DNA of 6,133 nucleotides. Origin: Pseudomonadota bacterium (GTDB lineage Bacteria; Pseudomonadota; Alphaproteobacteria; Rhizobiales; Rhizobiaceae). The stretch spans positions 1 through 6,133 of the forward strand of contig JAEWOP010000187.1 in NCBI GenBank assembly GCA_023399635.1, written 5' to 3'. Position 1 is the stretch's first letter; each line of letters begins with the position of its first letter. A program made the translations under genes and the position numbers. Below are positions 5,084-6,133 of the stretch, piece after piece. Below the pieces are notes generated by a model. The model was not told the DNA's origin and ran no database searches. It worked only from the letters and a program-made list of their open reading frames with translations.

Positions 5084-6133
5084 TCAGAACCGTTGCGTCA
5101 GCGAGATCTTGAAGGAGCGCCCCGGCTCGGAGTAATAATCGACTGGCTGATAGCCAGTGCTAACGGGATCTACCTCACGCACCGCGACTGCATTCCAATA
5201 TTTCTTGTCAAACAGGTTATACACGCCGGCCTGCAGGCGTGGGCCCTGACTCCCGAACGGCTCCCACCATCCCGTCAAGTTGAAGATGCCGTGCCCGGGA
5301 GCATCAAAGGTGTCTGGGTCCTCGTCATCGCGCATGCCCCCAGAGAACTCCCCGGAAATATCGACACCCCAATACAGCGCATTGAAACCAACGCCTGCCA
5401 CGGCTCTAAAGGGTGCGACCGTTCGCACAAATTCTCCCGTATCTTTATCCTCGCCATAGGCGTATCCGAGCGCCCCGTGTAGGAAGAGGCCGTTGGCAAA
5501 TTCTTTGCGTGCAGAAACCTCCACACCTGAGATATCTACCCGCGCGATGTTACGCCAGGACTGATCAAGCGGACCAAAGATGTTGGGGCTGTAGGTCTCG
5601 ATAAAGTTCTTGTACTTGTTGTGAAACAAGACGAAGCGCGCATCCAAATCCGCACCCTCGTAATTCGCGCCAATCTCGAACCCGTTCGCTCTCTCCGGCT
5701 CGAGATTTGGGTTGCCGATGACAGTGTAAAACGTTCCATTCGTGAAGTTGAGGTAGAGCTCGTTGATGGTCGGCGCTCGGTACGCCATCGACCACTGAGC
5801 AAAAAGTTCGAGCTCCGGTGTCGCCTGATAGGCGAGTAGAACCTTTGGGGAAATTGCATTGCCGTCACTGTCCTTCGGTAAACCGAACACGCCATAGCCT
5901 GTGTTGTTCTGGAATTCGTTCGTCAATTGGGTATCATATTTGTAGAGATCGAAACGCAAGCCAGGCGTGATCGAGAACGGTCCTTCGTTGAACGTGATCT
6001 TGTCCTCGACGTAGAGCCCCAATCGCAGCCCGTCGACATCAGGCATATCCGATTGAGAAGCTGTGGTCGTGGGAACAGCGCGGAGGAAACTCTCAGCGCC
6101 GAAGAGGCTGGCGTTGCCTCCGTATCTAAGCTC
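5084..6133 (-). CDS. TonB-dependent outer-membrane receptor, haem/haemoglobin type, C-terminal part (partial)
   Basis: The frame is open to the right edge, giving 349 residues plus stop. The upstream part, with signal peptide, plug and TonB box, is missing. This portion is beta-barrel: alternating strands, YRAPTINELY (118-127 of the fragment) and NPNLEPE (141-147), corresponding to the FRAP and NPNL boxes of haem/haemoglobin receptors, NLFDKKYWN near the C-terminus, and a terminal Phe (SLTQRF), the usual outer-membrane protein signature. Such receptors import haem or other iron chelates across the outer membrane with TonB-ExbBD energy. No histidine lies between the two boxes, where haem receptors usually carry a ligand His, so the substrate is uncertain and a siderophore is possible. 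GC is lower than in neighbouring genes. An internal Met at 6046 is not the start, because receptor-like sequence continues upstream of it. Confidence 0.88.
   Translation of the reverse strand, partial: ELRYGGNASLFGAESFLRAVPTTTASQSDMPDVDGLRLGLYVEDKITFNEGPFSITPGLRFDLYKYDTQLTNEFQNNTGYGVFGLPKDSDGNAISPKVLLAYQATPELELFAQWSMAYRAPTINELYLNFTNGTFYTVIGNPNLEPERANGFEIGANYEGADLDARFVLFHNKYKNFIETYSPNIFGPLDQSWRNIARVDISGVEVSARKEFANGLFLHGALGYAYGEDKDTGEFVRTVAPFRAVAGVGFNALYWGVDISGEFSGGMRDDEDPDTFDAPGHGIFNLTGWWEPFGSQGPRLQAGVYNLFDKKYWNAVAVREVDPVSTGYQPVDYYSEPGRSFKISLTQRF

Noticed and set aside
1..6133. A new defence, mobile or biosynthetic system
   Set aside because: Every substantial gene belongs to a known family, and there are no transposase, integrase, repeat-array or toxin-antitoxin signatures.

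Overview
The window looks like a chromosomal segment of a Rhizobiales bacterium, most likely in the Rhizobiaceae (Sinorhizobium/Ensifer, Rhizobium, Agrobacterium or Shinella range). The main evidence is an anthranilate synthase N-terminus very close to the fused rhizobial TrpE(G), preceded by a 14-codon leader peptide that ends in Trp-Trp-Trp-Ala-Arg, the signature of rhizobial trp attenuation. High GC and the other gene families present agree with this.

Layout. From 1 to 763 on the minus strand is the 5' part of trpE(G), running off the left edge. From 764 to 952 is its complete regulatory leader, also on the minus strand: a promoter that places transcription start at or next to the trpL AUG, the trpL leader peptide (872-916), alternative RNA pairings, and an intrinsic terminator (804-834). 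By homology this leader is also the source of the trans-acting small RNA rnTrpL. Divergent from it, on the plus strand, is a secreted extensin-like protein with a long Pro/Glu/Ala-rich linker (1024-2025). It is followed by a PAS-GGDEF diguanylate cyclase (2233-3141), also on the plus strand. Converging on that gene is fhs, formate-tetrahydrofolate ligase (3288-4967, minus). Upstream of fhs, also on the minus strand, is the C-terminal part of a TonB-dependent outer-membrane receptor of the haem/haemoglobin type (5084-6133), running off the right edge. A near-perfect inverted repeat (5045-5072) sits between the receptor stop and the fhs start.

The genes do not form one pathway. They cover tryptophan synthesis, an envelope protein, cyclic di-GMP signalling, one-carbon metabolism and iron or haem uptake, mostly as single transcription units. 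The element most worth attention is the trpL attenuator/small RNA, which can be read in detail: leader ORF, Trp codons, competing stems and terminator. I found no CRISPR array, insertion sequence, rRNA, tRNA, phage gene or undescribed multi-gene system. The TonB receptor is visibly lower in GC (hand counts of single 60-base lines: 43-55%) than fhs (58-73%), the GGDEF gene (about 63%) or the extensin-like gene (about 77% in its linker).
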